Origin: Ciborinia camelliae
Lineage: Eukaryota > Ascomycota > Leotiomycetes > Helotiales > Sclerotiniaceae
Direction: 5' to 3'
DNA: 64,000 bases
NCBI GenBank assembly: GCA_025890175.1
Contig: JANPYM010000009.1
Coordinates: 1,076,944-1,140,943 of the forward strand
Under the pieces are notes generated by a model. The model ran no database searches. It worked only from the letters and a program-made list of their open reading frames with translations, and was not told the origin of the DNA. Within the stretch, counting starts at the first letter, position 1. The number at the start of each line of letters is the position of its first letter. Both the position numbers and the translations under genes were made by a program. Below are positions 11,601 through 23,929 of this stretch, in pieces.

Positions 11601-12599
11601 CTATGATTTCTTGTTCATCGAAAACCCTCTCGTCATGAAATCACCACCCTTTTGTTTTTGTGCGTTGTATCCGGTATTTGAGAACAAACTCTTAAGATTG
11701 TCATTCATCCCCAATTTTCTCCTCTTGTTTCGTTCTTCTTGTTCTTCTAAGACTTTGGCTGTTAGGTTTGCTGCCGAGGCGTTTTTGATACCTGAAGGTA
11801 CTGGTGTAGATGAGCCGCTATTCAGTTTTGGCGTAGATGCTGCTCCATGTCTATTCTCTTGTATTTGAGCTTTGGTCTTGTCCGTAAGTCCATTTTCCTG
11901 AGATCGATATTGTATCTTTTCGATAGAATCTTCCTTTCCGCCATTGACGGGTGTTGCAGATTCCGACTCCGCGGCGTGCTTTCTTTTCTTCTTTCCTCCT
12001 GGAGCTTTCTTCAACGAATGCGTTAATCCCCCTTCCTTTAATTTGGCTGCTCTTGCTGCTAATTTTGAAATCTCTTCTTTCGAAACGGGGAGTATAGAGA
12101 TAATATTCTCCGCAGTATATCCTTCATTGCACTCCACACAGGTATCTCCCTTCAATTCCTTAATCGCAACCTCTGAAAAGGCATGTCCACATGGCACTAA
12201 ATAAACTGCTCTGGTACCGGCCCCTAGTTCCTTATTGGTGATAGGACATATCTTCTTTTCCTCCTTATCTTCCTTGACCATGGAAAATTTAACCTCAACG
12301 ATATCGCGAAGTCCCTTGACTCGTCCTTGCAGAACCTCTTCTTTCTCCTTTATGACTGAAGCTGGGACATCATCGTCTTTTGGAAGTAATTGTTCGAGTA
12401 TAGCATCTTTGTTGTAGAGAGTCCCAGCGCAATCGGATACTATAGGTGTAATGAGAGGTTGATTGGAGAGAGGGCAATATGTCCAGGCGTGGGTTTGAGC
12501 CTCGTGTAGGGTGGCTTTTAATTCTGAGGTGTTTGGGTTGCGGGCGGCTTCTTTTACAAGTTCCCGACGAGTAGGAATACTACCACCATCATTACCCAT
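11601..12599 (-). CDS. rtf2: Rtf2 family replication termination factor
   Basis: An intronless 332-aa protein with ATG at 12599. Rtf2 proteins carry RING-like C2HC2-type domains. In fission yeast Rtf2 stabilises paused replication forks at the RTS1 barrier, and homologues associate with the replisome and splicing. The family N-terminus MGNDGGSIPTRRELVKE is present. A first degenerate module holds YCPLSNQPL (about 41-49) with C57. The second holds ICPITNKEL with C118, CGHA with C137/H139, and C154/C157 in DTCVECNEGY. The C-terminal third is Lys/Ser-rich and disordered (KKAPGGKKKRKHA) and probably carries nuclear localisation signals. It ends with a conserved-looking NDNLKSLFS...GGDFMTRGF tail. 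It is divergent from TOR with about 450 bp between start codons, so the two may share a promoter region. Confidence 0.93.
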   Translation of the reverse strand: MGNDGGSIPTRRELVKEAARNPNTSELKATLHEAQTHAWTYCPLSNQPLITPIVSDCAGTLYNKDAILEQLLPKDDDVPASVIKEKEEVLQGRVKGLRDIVEVKFSMVKEDKEEKKICPITNKELGAGTRAVYLVPCGHAFSEVAIKELKGDTCVECNEGYTAENIISILPVSKEEISKLAARAAKLKEGGLTHSLKKAPGGKKKRKHAAESESATPVNGGKEDSIEKIQYRSQENGLTDKTKAQIQENRHGAASTPKLNSGSSTPVPSGIKNASAANLTAKVLEEQEERNKRRKLGMNDNLKSLFSNTGYNAQKQKGGDFMTRGFSMNKKS

Positions 12600-13052
12600 G
12601 ATGAAATATCTGTAGAAACCTTGAGGATATAAATAATAACCTCTCCCGTATTGTTTCTCGATTGGTGATGAGATAGATTGAATAAGGAATAATCAAAAAA
12701 AGAAAAGCGGTTGGAGGCGGTCTTGAAACGGTCTTACGGTCTTAGCGATAAGGTCGTTATCGTATTGCCACGCGCACTAGTCAATGTAACTACGATTTTA
12801 GCGTTCTTTTCTGTCGACTCGTTCGGCATCAACTTGGGCTTTAAATGTTCCGTCACCCGTCACCGAGACAGCGAGCATTCAAACGCCTGCCCGCGCACCA
12901 CGAATCTGCAGGATTATTTGTCAATAAAACCAACAACGAAAACAATTACTACGTCGGGTATGCGCACGAAGACGAGGATGGAATGCGCATAATCCTTTTT
13001 TGGCTGGTTGGACTACGAAATCATACATTGAGAAATTGTGAAGGACGCCAAG
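12600..13052. promoter_or_regulatory. Bidirectional intergenic region between rtf2 and tor
   Basis: The 453 bp separate the divergent ATG codons of rtf2 (12599) and tor (13053). Reading frames crossing it look like chance: they lack domains and the composition is mixed. No clear TATA box is seen on either side, as is common for constitutively expressed fungal genes. Confidence 0.5.
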
Positions 13053-16000
13053 ATGTCACAACAATCCACCCAAGCATTTGATGCTTTGAATCGCATTGTG
13101 GTGGAATTGCGATCACGGTTAGTGTTTGATGGGAGGGGATGTGTTGGTGATGGCCATTGAGAGCTAACAATTCGCATGTAGGAGCGATGAACAACGAAAG
13201 AGAGCAGCTTTAGACTTGAGGGAGCTTGTGGAGGTTGCTTCTAGAGGTGAGGATTCTCTCATGTATTGTTCTGGGGATCTGAGAACTAATCGATACTGTG
13301 GTAGATTTCCCCCAAGAACGATTTCTAGAATTATATAATGTTGTTAATAGTAAGATTACCAACCTCATCAGTCATGGAGGAGATCTTGAGCGAACCGGTG
13401 GTATATATGCTGTCGATGCGCTGGTCGATTTCGAGGGCATAGATGTTGGACAACGAGTCGCTCGATTTGGACAATCCCTTCGAGCTGTATTGAGAGGGAA
13501 AGACCTAGTTCCTATGCAACCGGCAGCTGTGGCATTGGGAAAGATGTGCAGACCTGGAGGTTCCCTGGTATCCGATTTGGTGGAGAGCGAGATCAAAACT
13601 GCCCTGGAATGGTTACAGTCCGATCGAATTGAAGAGCGAAGATACAGTGCCGTGCTGGTTTTACGAGAATTGGGCAGAAATTCTCCGACCCTGGTTTATA
13701 CCTTTGTTGGACTGATATTCGAACAAATATGGGTGGGATTGAGAGACCAGCGACTCCTTATTCGACAGACTGCTGCAGAAGCTATAAGTGCTTGCTTTCA
13801 GATAATCAGAGAAAGAGATCAAACTCTACGACAACAGTGGCAGGCAAAAATCTATGATGAAGCTGTTCAGGGCGTGAGGGCGGGGACCGTGGAATCCATT
13901 CATGGATCTCTTCTGGTGATTAAGGAACTTCTCCAACAAGGTGGTATGTTTATGCATGACCATTATGCGGAAGTTTGTGAGATTGTATTCAGACATAAAG
14001 ATCACCGGGACGTACAGATTCGGAAAACTGTCGTTATGTTGATACCTGAGCTGGCGAATTACTCACCGACAGAATTTGCTCAATCTTATCTTCATCGGTT
14101 CATGGTGTTCTTATCCGGTATGCTCAAGAAGGACAAGGATAGAAATGATGCTTTTTTGGCCATTGGAAATATTGCCAATGCAGTCAAAAGTGCTATCGCT
14201 TCTTACCTAGATGGAGTTTTAATATATGTCAGGGAAGGCTTGTCTTTGAAATCGTAAGTTATGTTGGGATTTTGTGTGCATGTATTCAGACTAATGTTTC
14301 TTATAGGAGACGACTTGGCACAGTGGATCCGGTGTTCGACTGCATCAGCAGATTAGCAGTTGCAGTTGGACAGACTCTTAGCAAATATATGGAGGCACTT
14401 CTTGACCCCATCTTTGCATGTGAGCTAAGTCCTAAGTTGACTCAAGCTTTGGTGGATATGGCTTTCTACATCCCACCCGTCAAACCTATCATCCAAGAAA
14501 GGTTACTGGATATGCTGAGCAAAGTTCTTTGTGGCGAGCCATTCAAGCCATTGGGAGCACCTACACCAAATAATATTGCGGCCGCGCCAGTCGTACCCAA
14601 AGACTCGAAGGATCCACAAGCATATGAGCACCGACAAAGTGAAATCAAACTCGCTTTAAATACTTTGGGTAGTTTCGACTTCTCCGGGCACGTCCTCAAT
14701 GAATTTGTGCGTGATGTTGCCATCAAATATGTCGAAGATGAAAACCCGGAAATCAGAGAGGCGGCTGCATTGACTTGTTGTCAGCTTTATGTTCGAGATC
14801 CTATTGTTAACCAAACGAGCCACCACGCGATTCAAGTTGTCAGCGAAGTGATTGAGAAGTTGCTCACAGTCGGAGTTGGAGATCCAGATCCTAGCATTCG
14901 AAGAGTGGTTTTAGCAGCCCTCGATGAACGATTTGATCGCCATCTTGCCAAAGCAGAGAATATTCGAACTCTATTTTTCGCTTTGAATGATGAGGTATTT
15001 CAAATTCGTGAAGTTGCCATCGCGATCATTGGTCGCTTGACACACGTTAATCCTGCATATGTCATCCCCTCCCTACGAAAAGTTCTTGTGCAAATGCTCA
15101 CAGAACTCGAGTTTTCCGATGTAGCGAGAAATAAGGAAGAAAGTGCAAAATTGCTTAGTCTTCTCGTGCAGAACTCACAAAAATTGATCAAGCCTTACGT
15201 TGATCCTATGATTGCCGTTCTATTACCCAAAGCCTGTGATCCTAGTCCGGCGGTGGCTGCGACTATTATGAAAGCTATCGGTGAACTTGCGTGTGTTGGT
15301 GGAGAAGGCATGATTCCATATATCCCGCAGCTTATGCCTATAATTATCGAGGCTTTGCAGGATCAGAGCTCTTCTGCTAAGCGTGAAGCTTCTTTACGAA
15401 CTTTGGGTCAACTGGCAAGCAACTCGGGCTATGTCATTAAGCCATATTTGGAATATCCTCGACTTTTGGAGATTTTGCAAAACATCATTCGGGGAGAACC
15501 GCAAAGAGGACCATTACGACAGGAGACTATTAAACTAATGGGTATCCTTGGTGCCTTGGACCCATATCGACATCAACAAGTTGAGGAACGATCTCCAGAG
15601 ATGCAACTACGTTTGGAGTCTAATCAGATGACGGATATATCTCTTATGATGACAGGTCTTACACCTTCGAATAAGGAATACTTCCCAACTGTCGTCATCA
15701 ATGCTCTTCTCAACATTTTAAAGGACCCATCTCTCAATCAACATCATGCTATGGTTATCGAAGCCATAATGTCAATCTTCAGGACTTTGGGATTAGAATG
15801 TGTTTCGTTTCTCGACAAGATCATTCCTGCGTTTCTATCGGTCATTCGCACATCCCCCACAAACCGTCTCGAGTCATACTTCAGTCAATTGAGCCTCTTG
15901 GTGACCATTGTTCGACAGCATATCCGCAATTATCTACCAGATATTGTGTTGGTACTTCAAGAATTCTGGAATGCATCTGCACCACTTCAAGCTAACATAC

Positions 16001-19000
16001 TTCAACTTGTCGAGGCAATTTCAAGGTCTCTAGAAGGCGAGTTCAAGATTTATTTGGCGGGACTGCTACCGCTTATGCTGGGTGTGCTGGAGAAGGATAC
16101 TTCCACAAGACGCCTTCCCTCGGAGCGTGTGCTTCATGCTTTTCTGGTGTTTGGGTCTAGTGCTGAGGAGTACATGCATTTGATTGTACCTGTTGTTGTT
16201 AGCGTATTCGAAAAGCCACAGCAACCTTCCTTTATTCGAAAGGCCGCGATTGAAACTATCGGTAAGATTTCAAGACAGGTTAATCTCAATGACTATGCCT
16301 CAAAAATTATCCATCCTCTATCGAGGGTCTTGGCTGGTAGTGATAGCTCATTGAGGTTGGCTTCACTTGATACCCTCTGTGCCCTGATCTTCCAGCTAGG
16401 AAGGGACTACTTGCATTTCTCTGGCACAATCAACAAAGTTCTCAGCAACCACCAGATCCAGCATCAAAATTACGAACTTTTGGTTAGTAAACTTCAAAAA
16501 GGAGAAGCTTTGCCACAAGATTTGAGTGCTGAGGAACGGTATCTGAATCAATCGGACGAAGTCGATTTCTCAGATGTCTCTAATAAAAAACTGGATAGCA
16601 ACCCAGTTCATTTAAAGGCAGCCTGGGATGCGACTGGAAAATCCACCAAAGAAGATTGGCAGGAGTGGATGCGCAAATTCAGTGCATCCGTATTATTGGA
16701 ATCACCAAATCATGCACTCAGATCATGTGCTCAACTGGCTTCAGTATACCCACCTCTTGCAAGAGAATTATTCAATTCTGCTTTTGTTTCATGTTGGGGA
16801 GAGCTATTCGAAGGTTACCAGGATGACTTGATCCAAAACATCGAGATGGCAATTAAATCTCCTCACGTCACTCCTGATCTTTTGGGCATCCTACTTAACC
16901 TTGCAGAATTTATGGAGCATGATGATAAGGCTTTGCCAATCGACATTCGAGTTCTTGGACGAGAGGCTGGCAGATGCCATGCCTGGGCCAAGGCTCTTCA
17001 CTATAAAGAATTGGAGTTCTGCCAAGATCAAACTAGTGGAGCTGTTGAGGCATTGATTCAAATCAACAATCAGTTACAGCAGTATGATGCGGCGATTGGT
17101 ATATTACGAAAGGCACAACTCTACAAGGACGGTATCACATTACGAGAAACTTGGTTCGAGAAGCTTGAGAGATGGGAAGAGGCTCTTGAATTTTACAAAA
17201 GACGTGAAGAAGATTTCCCGGATCAAGCAGAGACTTTCGATGTCATCATGGGTAAAATGAGATGTCTTCACGCCTTGGGAGAGTGGGAATCACTGTCAGC
17301 TTTGGCGGAGGACAAATGGCATACGTCTTCACTAGAGATCAAGCGAGCCATTGCACCTTTGGCTACAGCTGCCGCCTGGGGTCTCAGGAAATGGGATCTT
17401 ATGGACGATTATCTAAGTGTCATGAAGAGTCATACACCAGATCGATCATTCTTTGGCGCAATTCTTGCCTTGCATCGCAATCAATTCCGCGAGGCTGCCC
17501 TGTTTGTACAAAAGGCGAGAGAAGGCTTGGACACTGAATTGAGTGCTTTGGTCAGCGAGTCTTATAACCGAGCCTACACGGTTGTTGTTCGAGTACAGAT
17601 GCTTGCAGAGTTAGAAGAGCTCAGTATATATAAGCAAAGCAGCAACAACCCTGCCAAGCAAGAAGTTATGCGACGAACTTGGGAGACTCGTTTGCTAGGA
17701 TGTCAACGAAATGTTGAAGTTTGGCAGAGAATGTTGAAATTAAGAGCTTTGGTCATAACTCCAATGGAGAATATGCAGATGTCCATCAAATTTGCGAATC
17801 TATGCAGAAAGTCAGGGCGTATGGGCTTGGCCGAAAAGCACCTCAAGACTCTGATGGGTGGTGATGAGAGCCTGGATGTGGTGTTGCCTCAAATTACGGA
17901 GAGTGCGAATGGAGATCGACGAGTCAGAGTTTCAAGCAAACATATTGAAGCTCCCGTTCAGTACGCTATATTGAAATTTCACTGGGCCGTTGGCAAGCAA
18001 TCTCAAGCGTTGGATGCTCTGAAGATATTCACATCTGGTTTGGCAGAGAAACTACAACAAGTACAGATGGCAAATCAAGGAGGTGTTATGAATGACATGC
18101 ATGCTATGAATGGTCACAATGGTACCAACGGGGTTATGATGAATGGAAATGGTTATACTAATGGTCTAGGAGCAAATGCCCATAGCTTGCTAACACCAAA
18201 GGGCTTGGCTGACCATACCACACTTCTCGCTAGATGTTGCCTTAAACAAGGAGAATGGCAAGTCGCCCAAAAGAAGGGTGACTGGCATTACCCCGCCGTC
18301 CACGATATACTCGCCTCGTATAAAGCTGCTACTCACTTCAATCCACAGTGGTACAAGGCGTGGCATGCCTGGGCTTTGGCAAACTTTGAAATTGTTCAAG
18401 CAATTACCACAGACCAAACGCGTGATTGGCACGACGATATGGGTACTGTTATCATTGACCACGTCGTTCCTGCTGTTCAAGGTTTCTTTAAGTCAATTGC
18501 CCTGTCACAAGGAAGTTCTCTGCAAGATACACTGCGTCTTCTTACACTCTGGTTCGCTCATGGTGGACATGTAGAAGTCAATCAAGCCGTTACAGATGGA
18601 TTCTCTTCTGTTAGCGTTGATACGTGGTTGGAAGTAATTCCACAACTTATTGCACGCATTAGCCAACCAAATACGCGCGTCCGTAGTTGCATCCATAATC
18701 TCCTCGCTGATGTCGGCAGAGCTCATCCACAAGCGCTCGTTTATCCATTGACAGTCGCTATGAAATCTGCCCCCAACACACGTCGTTCACGATCTGCGAT
18801 GCAAATAATGGATAGTATGCGACAACACAGCCCGAAATTAGTGGATCAAGCAGATCTGGTCAGCAAAGAGTTGATTCGTGTTGCAGTATTATGGCATGAG
18901 CAATGGCACGAAGGTCTTGAAGAGGCATCGAGACTGTACTTTGGTGACCACAATATCGAGGGCATGTTCAATACACTCGCGCCTTTGCACGATATGCTCG

Positions 19001-20570
19001 ACAATGGACCCGAGACCTTGCGAGAAATCTCTTTCGCACAGACATTCGGCCGTGATCTTCAAGAGGCTCGAGAATGGTGCATCACTTACCAAAGAACGAA
19101 GGATCTCGGAGATATCAATCAAGCTTGGGACTTGTATTATCAGGTTTTCAGAAGAATCGCACGCCAGCTACCCCAGCTTAACAATCTTGAGTTGGCTTAC
19201 GTATCACCCAAGCTTCTCAATGCTCATAGTTTGGAGCTGGCTGTACCTGGAACTTATCAAAGTGGAAAGCGTATCATTTCGATCGTCAATTTTGAGAGCA
19301 ACTTTAGTGTTATTTCCTCCAAACAACGCCCAAGGAAGCTTAGTCTCAAGGGAAGTGACGGTATTGCCTATGTCTTTTGTCTTAAGGGACATGAAGATAT
19401 TCGTCAAGATGAACGTGTTATGCAATTGTTCGGTCTTTGCAATACACTACTTACCAGCGATTCGGAATCGTACAAACGCCATCTTAACATTCAGAGATAT
19501 CCCGCTATTCCATTGTCACAGAATTCCGGTCTTCTTGGATGGGTGCCGAATAGTGACACTTTACATGTCCTTATTCGCGAGTACAGAGAAAGTCGGAAGA
19601 TCTTACTCAACATTGAGCACCGTATCATGCTACAGATGGCTCCTGATTACGATAATCTCACTCTTATGCAAAAAGTTGAAGTCTTTGGCTATGCTCTCGA
19701 CAACACAACTGGACAAGATCTTTATCGTGTTCTTTGGTTAAAGAGTAAGAGTTCTGAATCGTGGCTCGAGAGACGTACAAACTACACTCGATCATTAGGA
19801 GTGATGTCAATGGTCGGATACATTCTTGGTCTTGGTGATCGTCATCCTTCGAACTTGATGCTTGATCGAATTACTGGTAATATTGTTCATATCGATTTCG
19901 GAGATTGTTTCGAAGTTGCTATGACTCGTGAAAAGTATCCAGAACGTGTTCCTTTCAGATTGACTAGGATGTTGACCTATGCTATGGAAGTTAGCAATAT
20001 TGAGGGAAGCTTTAGAATTACCTGTGAGAACGTGATGAGAGTATTGAGAGAGAACAAGGAGTCTTTGATGGCTGTTCTTGAGGCTGTAAGTTTTGTTCGA
20101 TTCCTCCTAGACATTCGTTGCTAATAATTTAGTTTATCCATGATCCTCTTCTCAACTGGCGGTTGAATGCCGAAGCTTCACCCGTAGGATCTAACTTCCG
20201 CTCCGAGCGTCGCGAATCCATTGTTTCTGCCAGCACCCGGAGACCCTCATTAATGGAGGGCAATGTTCCTCCATCAGTGATGGGTGTAGATGTTGGAGAT
20301 CCTATAGCAGCTCCGGGTGGACCACCAGCCTCACGTCCCCGCGCAAGAACAAATTCCACGACGCAGGGTCAACAGGATTTGGAGGTACATGAAAACCAGA
20401 ATACTAGGGCAGTGCAAGTATTGGTCCGAGTGAAGGAGAAGTTGACGGGTCATGACTTTAAGCCAGAGGAGGAATTGCCATATATTCAACAAGTTGATAA
20501 GTTGTTGATTGAAGCGACGAAGTTGGAGAATCTTTGCCAACACTATATTGGTTGGTGTAGTTTCTGGTAA
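13053..20570 (+). CDS. tor: TOR serine/threonine protein kinase (PIKK family)
   Basis: Target of rapamycin, the nutrient-sensing PIKK at the core of TORC1/TORC2. Five exons by splice signals: 13053-13117, 13182-13246, 13305-14253, 14307-20085 and 20133-20570, giving 2431 aa, the usual TOR length. The N-terminal half is HEAT repeats. The FAT domain follows, with a Met/Asn/Gly-rich low-complexity insert at residues about 1614-1651. The FRB domain (about 1885-1985) contains WHEGLEEASRLYFG, including the serine that governs rapamycin sensitivity. The kinase has GLGDRHPSN with catalytic Asp at about 2204 and HIDFGD with the metal-binding Asp at about 2223. The FATC tail ends QHYIGWCSFW. The retained FRB serine predicts rapamycin sensitivity; this is inference. 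The last intron (20086-20132) splits EA from FIHDPLLNWRL, a standard TOR motif, which supports the splice choice. Confidence 0.97.
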
Positions 20571-21617
20571 ATATTTTGACCAAAATCATATAGAGGGATT
20601 CTAGTTGCAAGCAGGTGGTTCTTGCATGCTGCTATATGACGGATGGGTGGGGCGTTTAGGAATAGGACATAGGGTGGTGAAATCTGGAATCCAAAGCGAA
20701 GGAAAGGAAACACGTGTAATAAATACTCTTGTACATATAAGCAGCTACTCTCACATCCATATCAGAGGATCTTAACAGCTTTTTATTTGCACCTTCGCGA
20801 GGGATTAAGGGTGGGGCGTTGGGATTTGGGATTTGAAGGGCTCATGGCCAGGGTGGTTTGTGATTAGACTTTTAGGAATATATTTTAAGTATAGGCAATA
20901 TCTCGGTGACATTTTGTTGTTGTGAAATATATGATCAATAGTTCCGAAAATGTATTGTCTCTGTTGTATAGTTCAATCATGAAAAAGATAAATAGGTATA
21001 CTGCACTGAGAGAGGGCATTATAGGTCTTCTAGTATTATTAGTTATTCAGACACATGTTTGCGAAACAAAACTGCCAAAAGAATTTGAAGAGCGTCCTTT
21101 CTCCTTTCTCATTTCTCATCTCAAAATGACATGACATGCAATGGCATTCAATTGAACCAAAATAAAGTATAGATCCATTCACTTTCATCCAAATTGCCAA
21201 AACAATCAACCCCAATATTTATTTATTTTCATTGTTACCTAAATAGGTATTGTGTTCACTTATCTTTTCATCAATATGTGATTCACTACAAAAGAAAAAT
21301 GGTAAAGCTACCAATCAGATGATACTTTTTCCATCTAACATATGCATATATCCATTTTGCATAGAGGTAGCAAACAACGAATTCTTCCATAGACTTCCTT
21401 CAACATTCTGTTTCCTTTTGACTTGATCTCTGATTGTCTTTCCTTTACTTGTCCTTCTTGTAGTACAATACATTTATTTACTTCAGTGTGCTATCTATTT
21501 ATCCTGTTGATCTGAAACATATTGAGCATAACAGATGTAGCATCTATTATAGTGAAGCTCTCCTCAAATTATACTGGTTTTTTCTTACAAACGGGCGACA
21601 TTTCGTAAATCATAACA
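20571..21617. other. Spacer between tor and the DnaJ gene
   Basis: Contains the tor 3' untranslated region and the DnaJ promoter. Short frames (for example 20922-21134) lack domains and splice partners. No other feature is seen. Confidence 0.5.
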
Positions 21618-22495
21618 ATGTCTTCATCCCTAGACTTCGATCCTTACGAGGCTCTCGAGGTGACCAAAGATGCTTCTGCACAGGATATCATAGCATCTTA
21701 TCGACGACTCGCAAGACTTCACCACCCTGATAAAAACCTTGATAATGCTGATGCCACCGCCAAATTCCAAAAGGTGGGTTACGAATATCCTATACCAAAA
21801 TTTCTTGTGTTCATGCGCTAAACTTCATGTGCGTCAAGGTGCAAGCCGCCTACGAAATCCTCTCCGATGAGCATCAACGCAGAGAATACGATCAGCCAGT
21901 TCAATCTAGCCCGTTCAGTGGAGCAAGTTCACGTGGTCATCGTCAAGGATTCAATGAACATGAAGATGGTGATGAGTTTAGGGGTATATTTTTTGATCTA
22001 TTTTTCGGAAATTTGTTTGCCCAAGGATTCTCAAGACCCGACCCTTTCCAATATGCTCGATCCCAAGCAGAGATGGAGCGCCGGGAACGCGAGCGTCAGG
22101 AACGGGATGCTCGAAAGAGAGAAGAGGAAAACGCACGGGAGGAACGAGAGAAGGCTGCTCAACTCGAAAAAGCCCAACGTGAATCCGACGCCAAGGCGAA
22201 GAAGGCAATGGAAGATGCTGCTGCCGCTGCCGCTGCTGCACGCAAAGAGCAGACCGAGATGCAATCTAGACTGAAGATGGAGAATATATTTGCTGCGAAT
22301 GGCTGTGTTACAGATGTTGAGAAGCAGGCATGCTGCGAGCACTGCTATTTTTGGCCCAAGAAACAAATGAAGAGAAAGTTTAAGTGCTTGAATTGCGGTC
22401 AGAAGAGAGGCATGACTCAGTATAAATGCCCATACTGTGCCTTGGTCCTCTGTCAATATTGCATCAGCACAAAACAATTCACCAAGACAACGTGA
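21618..22495 (+). CDS. J-domain co-chaperone with coiled coil and C-terminal zinc-binding region
   Basis: Two exons, 21618-21773 and 21839-22495, encode 270 aa. The intron (65 bp, GTGGGT donor, AAG acceptor) joins KFQK to VQAAYEILSDEHQRREYD, restoring helices III-IV of the J domain. The J domain spans about residues 7-73 with the HPD motif at 36-38, so it should stimulate an Hsp70 ATPase. Residues about 128-198 are a strongly charged Glu/Arg/Lys/Ala helix, probably a coiled coil. The tail has paired cysteines (C217/C218/C221, C235/C238, C249/C252, C257/C260), including FKCLNCGQKRG and YKCPYCALVLCQYC, fitting a zinc-binding fold. No signal peptide or membrane segment is seen, so it is likely cytosolic or nuclear. 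The client is unknown. The zinc region was judged by motif only. Confidence 0.85.
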
Positions 22496-23920
22496 ATCTT
22501 CGGGAAAGTTGGTTAGGTATTAGTAATTGTTGCTCGCAGATGGGGAGATGGGTTTGAAGTTTGATCCTGGTTCACTGGGGTTGGTTTATTCATCAAACTT
22601 TACAGCAATTGAGGGGGGAGTGGGGGGAAAGAGGGAAAAGAGTGGTCGGTGGTGAACTTACGGGAAGCTGGTAATATTCTGGGCAATCCTGGTGTAGTTC
22701 CTTGGTATTCGCATCACATTTCAATTTCGTTTCTTACTAAAGATTAGGATCAGTCAAGTCTACAAAACCTGGGAGTGGTTTTCGATGAGGTCTTTTATCT
22801 CATGATTACTTCCTAGTCAAATGGGGGTGGGGGCTGAGGGGGATGATTGGGAACGCATTATTGGTGCAAGAAAGACTCTTGATTCACAGTAGACACCGGA
22901 TCAATCATGACAGCTTCGGGCAGTATTAATACTTGCAGGTTTTTTGTTTTTCCTTGTAACTGTCGCCTTCTGGATCAGTGTGTCCATTATTCCGGACTGC
23001 AATCCAATAATAATATGTTTTGGGTTCTTGAGTTAGTTTGAGAGATTCAGATTATTTAAATAATTAAATTCATTAACAGCAGCAATTTCATTTGAAACAA
23101 AAATTGTTGAAGATACGATTTTCTGTGTACTAATAAATCAGAGGAGCTAGTCCCCATTAGAACTAGTAGAGCTCTGCTATTAGAGCTCTGCTATTAGAGC
23201 CTCCACGTCGTGTAGATTCTTTCCTCCTCAGTCAATTTGAATACACTCAATGCTACCCTATACTTCCCAATATATCCTCTAAGGAGTCATTCTCTGATGA
23301 AATAATAAAATCCATTCAAATAATTGACTCATTTTTCAAATAATGAAAGGTTACCCAAGTCTAATCTGGTAGTCCGGAAGATTGAACACCCTGTTCTAAA
23401 TACTTCTTTTCTGTGTATTATAATCCAATTCGCTGCTCGTGACAGTGATGCTTGCCAATTTTCTTGCACGCATTTGTTTATTCTAAATCTTATAATCTAT
23501 TAAGTTCGTTTCGATTTGACCTTGGGATCTCAGCCTGATCAATGAGTCACCAGAAATGAATGGATATCGGAGAGCCCCTAAAAATTAAACAAAAATAAGA
23601 TTAGCCTAAACCAGAGTCTAAGCCTTAGCAGCAAGATATGAACATATTCTCATCTATTTGAGCATACTATAAATCATTCCCGCTGGTCTACGGATTATTT
23701 CCATCGCCAATGTACAACCACCACTACGCGAGCAAAGACTAGTATAAGAAAAATAAGAGACTAGAACTGTATCAGATACTACAATCTCTCATCTTTAATA
23801 GAACATTCAGTATTGATTCAGTATCATCGAGAGAAACAGCAGACGGCAGATTCCAAACTCTAAAGAACCTTGGCCATATTTCATCCAGAGAAAACTAAAG
23901 ATGAGATGAAAGATACTCGG
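22496..23920. other. Spacer, no gene seen
   Basis: No coding region is supported. A 16-bp tandem AGAGCTCTGCTATT-type repeat occurs at about 23168-23200. G-rich runs (GAGGGGGGAGTGGGG) at about 22613-22628 follow the DnaJ gene. Confidence 0.5.
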
Positions 23921-23929
23921 AGATTACAT

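Noticed and set aside
12711..12992. Open frame between rtf2 and tor
   Set aside because: It fills the shared promoter region of two divergent genes and has no recognisable domain.
13298..20570. Three separate proteins in the TOR region
   Set aside because: They are exons of one gene; introns at 14254-14306 and 20086-20132 join HEAT, kinase and FATC parts in phase.
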